This document shows, piece after piece, positions 62,153 through 64,000 of a stretch of 64,000 nucleotides of DNA; the stretch's first letter is position 1, and every line of letters begins with the position of its first letter. The notes below the pieces were generated by a model. The model was not told the origin of the DNA, ran no database searches, and saw only the letters and a list, made by a program, of their open reading frames with translations. The stretch comes from an uncultured Clostridia bacterium (GTDB taxonomy: Bacteria > Bacillota > Clostridia > Oscillospirales > QAMX01), in the NCBI GenBank assembly GCA_944376195.1, contig CALWBW010000006.1, positions 1 through 64,000 of the forward strand, given 5' to 3'. Position numbers and translations under genes: made by a program.

Positions 62153-63868
62153 TCAGTGTGAAAATTCGGATAATGTCTGTTTAAACGCTTCGGCCTCGGC
62201 GAGCAATTCGCGCGCCGCGGCAAACGACGCTTCTCCCGCGGCTTCGCCGGCGCTGATCCGCGCCAGTTCGCGCACGCGTCCTTCCGGGTCGAGCGGCGTA
62301 ATTTTCGTGTAAGCCCGTCCGGCCGTCTCCGCTTTTTCTATTAAAAACTGGCGGTCGGCCATGGCGGCAATTTGTGTCAGATGCGTCACGCACAGCACCT
62401 GGCGTCCGCGCGAGAGCTGGGCCAGTTTACGCGCGACCTTTTGTGCGGCGCGGCCGGATATTCCGGTATCCACTTCGTCAAACACCAGCGTGCGCACGCC
62501 GTCGCCCTCCGCCAGGACGTTTTTCAGCGCCAGCATCACGCGCGACAACTCGCCGCCCGACGCCACGCGGGAGAGCGGCTTGGGATCCTCGCCGGCATTT
62601 ACAGAGATGTAAAACGTCACATGGTCGATGCCGTCCGGCGCGAGCGCGGGAGATTCCTCCCCCGGTTGTGTCAGGCGGATTTCAAACCGGGCGCGCGGCA
62701 TGTCGAGGTAGGCAAGTTCTGCGCGGATCCGCGTTTCCAGTTCCCGCGCCGCCGCCGTGCGGACGGCGGAGAGGGTTTTCGCCAGGGAAAGCGCCGCGGC
62801 GTACTGTTTTGCCGCCAGCGTTTCCAGATGCGCAATGCGGTCGTTCGCGTATTCCATTTGATCGAGTTCTGCACGGCACTTTTCCAAATACGCAAGCATA
62901 TCCGCCACCGTGCCGCCATACCGCTTGGAAAGGCGGGAAATGACTTCAAGCCGCGCCTGGATTTCATCCAGTTCCCGCTGGGAATACCCCAAACCGTCGC
63001 CTACGGCCATGACTTCCCGCGCGGCATCTTCAAGGCGGTAGGCAAGATCGGAGAGTTCCGCAGCCTGCGCCGCCAGTCCCTCATCGTAGCGCGCCGCGCG
63101 TTCCACCGCGCGCGCCGCCTGAAACACGGCCGCAACGGCGCCGCCGCCGTCCTCTTCGCCATAGAGGGCTTCCGTCGCCTCGCCGACGGCCTGCGTAATG
63201 TGCTCCGCGTTTGCGAGGAGCCGGCGGCGCGCCTCCAGCTCATCGTCTTCGCCTTCCCGCAGGTCGGCGCGTTCCAATTGGGCGATCTGATAGCGCAGCA
63301 TATCCATCCGGCGCGTTTTTTCCGCATCATCCAGGGAAAGCTGCGCAATTTCCCGGAGGGTTTTCTGGTGTGCCGTATAGGCTTCCCGATACGCCGTCCG
63401 CGCTTCCTCCGAACGTGCGAAGGCGTCCAGATACCGAATGTGTGTGGCGTCGTCCAGAAGCTGTTGACTGTCGTGCTGCCCGTGGATATGAATGAGGTAG
63501 GGCGCTGCGCTGCGCAGGATGGCGGCCGTCGCAGGCCGTCCGCCTACGCGGCAGGACCCGCGCCCGTCTGCGGCGATCTCCCGCTGGATCAGCAGGCAGC
63601 CATCCTCGTCCGGCGCAAGGCCCAGCGCATCCAGCGCTGCAAGGGACTGGGGCGACAGGTCGCAAAACAGCGCCGTGACCGAGGCGCGGGACGCGCCGGT
63701 ACGCACCAGCCCCCGGCTGGTTCTTGCGCCCAGCACGGCGCCGATTGCGTCGACTACAATGGATTTTCCCGCGCCGGTTTCGCCCGTCAGGACATTCAAT
63801 CCTTCATCGAACGCGATATCGGCAGATTCGACAACCGCGATATTTTCAATATGGAGTGTGGAGAGCAT
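62153..63868 (-). CDS. recN: DNA repair protein RecN
   Basis: The 571-residue SMC-like ATPase helps repair double-strand breaks. Walker A is GETGAGKS (residues 29-36) after [21 protein letters not shown] long coiled coil occupies the centre (about residues 150-370), and the C-terminal half carries the signature [15 protein letters not shown] and Walker [14 protein letters not shown], then [16 protein letters not shown]. Length fits the family of 550-570. Start follows GAAGGGGG. The order argR-recN is a hallmark of Clostridia and supports the partial gene at the window edge. Confidence 0.95.
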   Translation of the reverse strand: MLSTLHIENIAVVESADIAFDEGLNVLTGETGAGKSIVVDAIGAVLGARTSRGLVRTGASRASVTALFCDLSPQSLAALDALGLAPDEDGCLLIQREIAADGRGSCRVGGRPATAAILRSAAPYLIHIHGQHDSQQLLDDATHIRYLDAFARSEEARTAYREAYTAHQKTLREIAQLSLDDAEKTRRMDMLRYQIAQLERADLREGEDDELEARRRLLANAEHITQAVGEATEALYGEEDGGGAVAAVFQAARAVERAARYDEGLAAQAAELSDLAYRLEDAAREVMAVGDGLGYSQRELDEIQARLEVISRLSKRYGGTVADMLAYLEKCRAELDQMEYANDRIAHLETLAAKQYAAALSLAKTLSAVRTAAARELETRIRAELAYLDMPRARFEIRLTQPGEESPALAPDGIDHVTFYISVNAGEDPKPLSRVASGGELSRVMLALKNVLAEGDGVRTLVFDEVDTGISGRAAQKVARKLAQLSRGRQVLCVTHLTQIAAMADRQFLIEKAETAGRAYTKITPLDPEGRVRELARISAGEAAGEASFAAARELLAEAEAFKQTLSEFSH

Positions 63869-63895
63869 AAAAACCCCCTTCTTTTTGGAAACTGC

Positions 63896-64000
63896 TCAGC
63901 TCAAAAGGGCACGCGCTTCCTCGCGGAAAGATTTCGCCTTTTCCGTGGAGGACATGACGACAAACACCGTATCGTCGCCCGCAATGGATCCGACGATATC
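63896..64000 (-). CDS. argR: Arginine repressor ArgR, C-terminal fragment
   Basis: This is the last 34 codons of a leftward gene cut by the window edge: DIVGSIAGDDTVFVVMSS ... REEARALLS. The segment matches the C-terminal arginine-binding hexamerisation domain of ArgR/AhrC (the IVGTIAGDDTIFVV motif, with the Asp pair that contacts arginine). Position directly upstream of recN is the usual one. The DNA-binding half lies outside the window. Confidence 0.85.
   Translation of the reverse strand, partial: DIVGSIAGDDTVFVVMSSTEKAKSFREEARALLS

Overview
The window looks like a chromosomal segment of a Gram-positive, probably anaerobic, Clostridia-type Firmicute (an Oscillospiraceae-like gut organism is my best guess, from style rather than a search). 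Supporting signs are a T-box riboswitch in front of an isoleucyl-tRNA synthetase gene, S-layer-homology (SLH) repeats, a LytTR regulator, RNase Y, an M3 oligoendopeptidase, AsnA, purine-rich ribosome binding sites, T-run terminators and a moderately high GC content. No complete phage or transposon and no CRISPR array was seen.

Layout. 1-2.5 kb: the 5' end of metY, a TIM-barrel sugar-phosphate isomerase, then a small AT-rich island with a divergent SLOG-fold gene and a ribbon-helix-helix gene, bracketed by two ~184-bp near-identical, hairpin-forming repeats. 2.5-6 kb: promoter, T-box leader and ileS, whose product carries a rearranged class I signature (GVHH where HxGH is expected). 6-16 kb: NudC-type Nudix hydrolase, VOC protein, CE15-like esterase, Rrf2 regulator, three small unknown proteins, membrane-anchored PpiC foldase with a Thr/Asp repeat, YjjG-like HAD phosphatase and a tandem pair of MATE exporters. 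16-32.5 kb: a LytTR regulator with a degenerate receiver, a paired direct repeat with 21-bp periodicity ahead of a promoter, a 4769-residue secreted multi-domain protein (beta-helix, about eleven alternating Ig-like pairs, YDG/MBG/BIG2-type domains) and a separate secreted SLH protein. I think these form one regulated cell-surface system.

32.5-38 kb: an AT-rich intergenic region with a promoter and terminators for a possible minus-strand RNA, tRNA-Leu(UAG), a PHP hydrolase, asnA, a TetR regulator and an M3 oligoendopeptidase. 38-47.6 kb: a five-gene oligopeptide ABC transporter operon (SBP, two permeases, two ATPases) plus a DUF3899-like membrane protein. The SBP, one permease and both ATPases are much larger than usual because of insertions. 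Peptides imported here could be cut by the M3 peptidase upstream and the M24 peptidase at 53 kb.

47.7-64 kb: mostly housekeeping. It holds rny, a solitary large serine recombinase with a 36-codon leader gene, a TepA/ClpP-like protease, a GH18-like remnant, a YqeG-type phosphatase, an M24B aminopeptidase, an intracellular beta-helix protein, a sirtuin, a PFL/DUF711 plus ACT pair, and the hemW-lepA-recN-argR cluster, with argR cut by the window edge.
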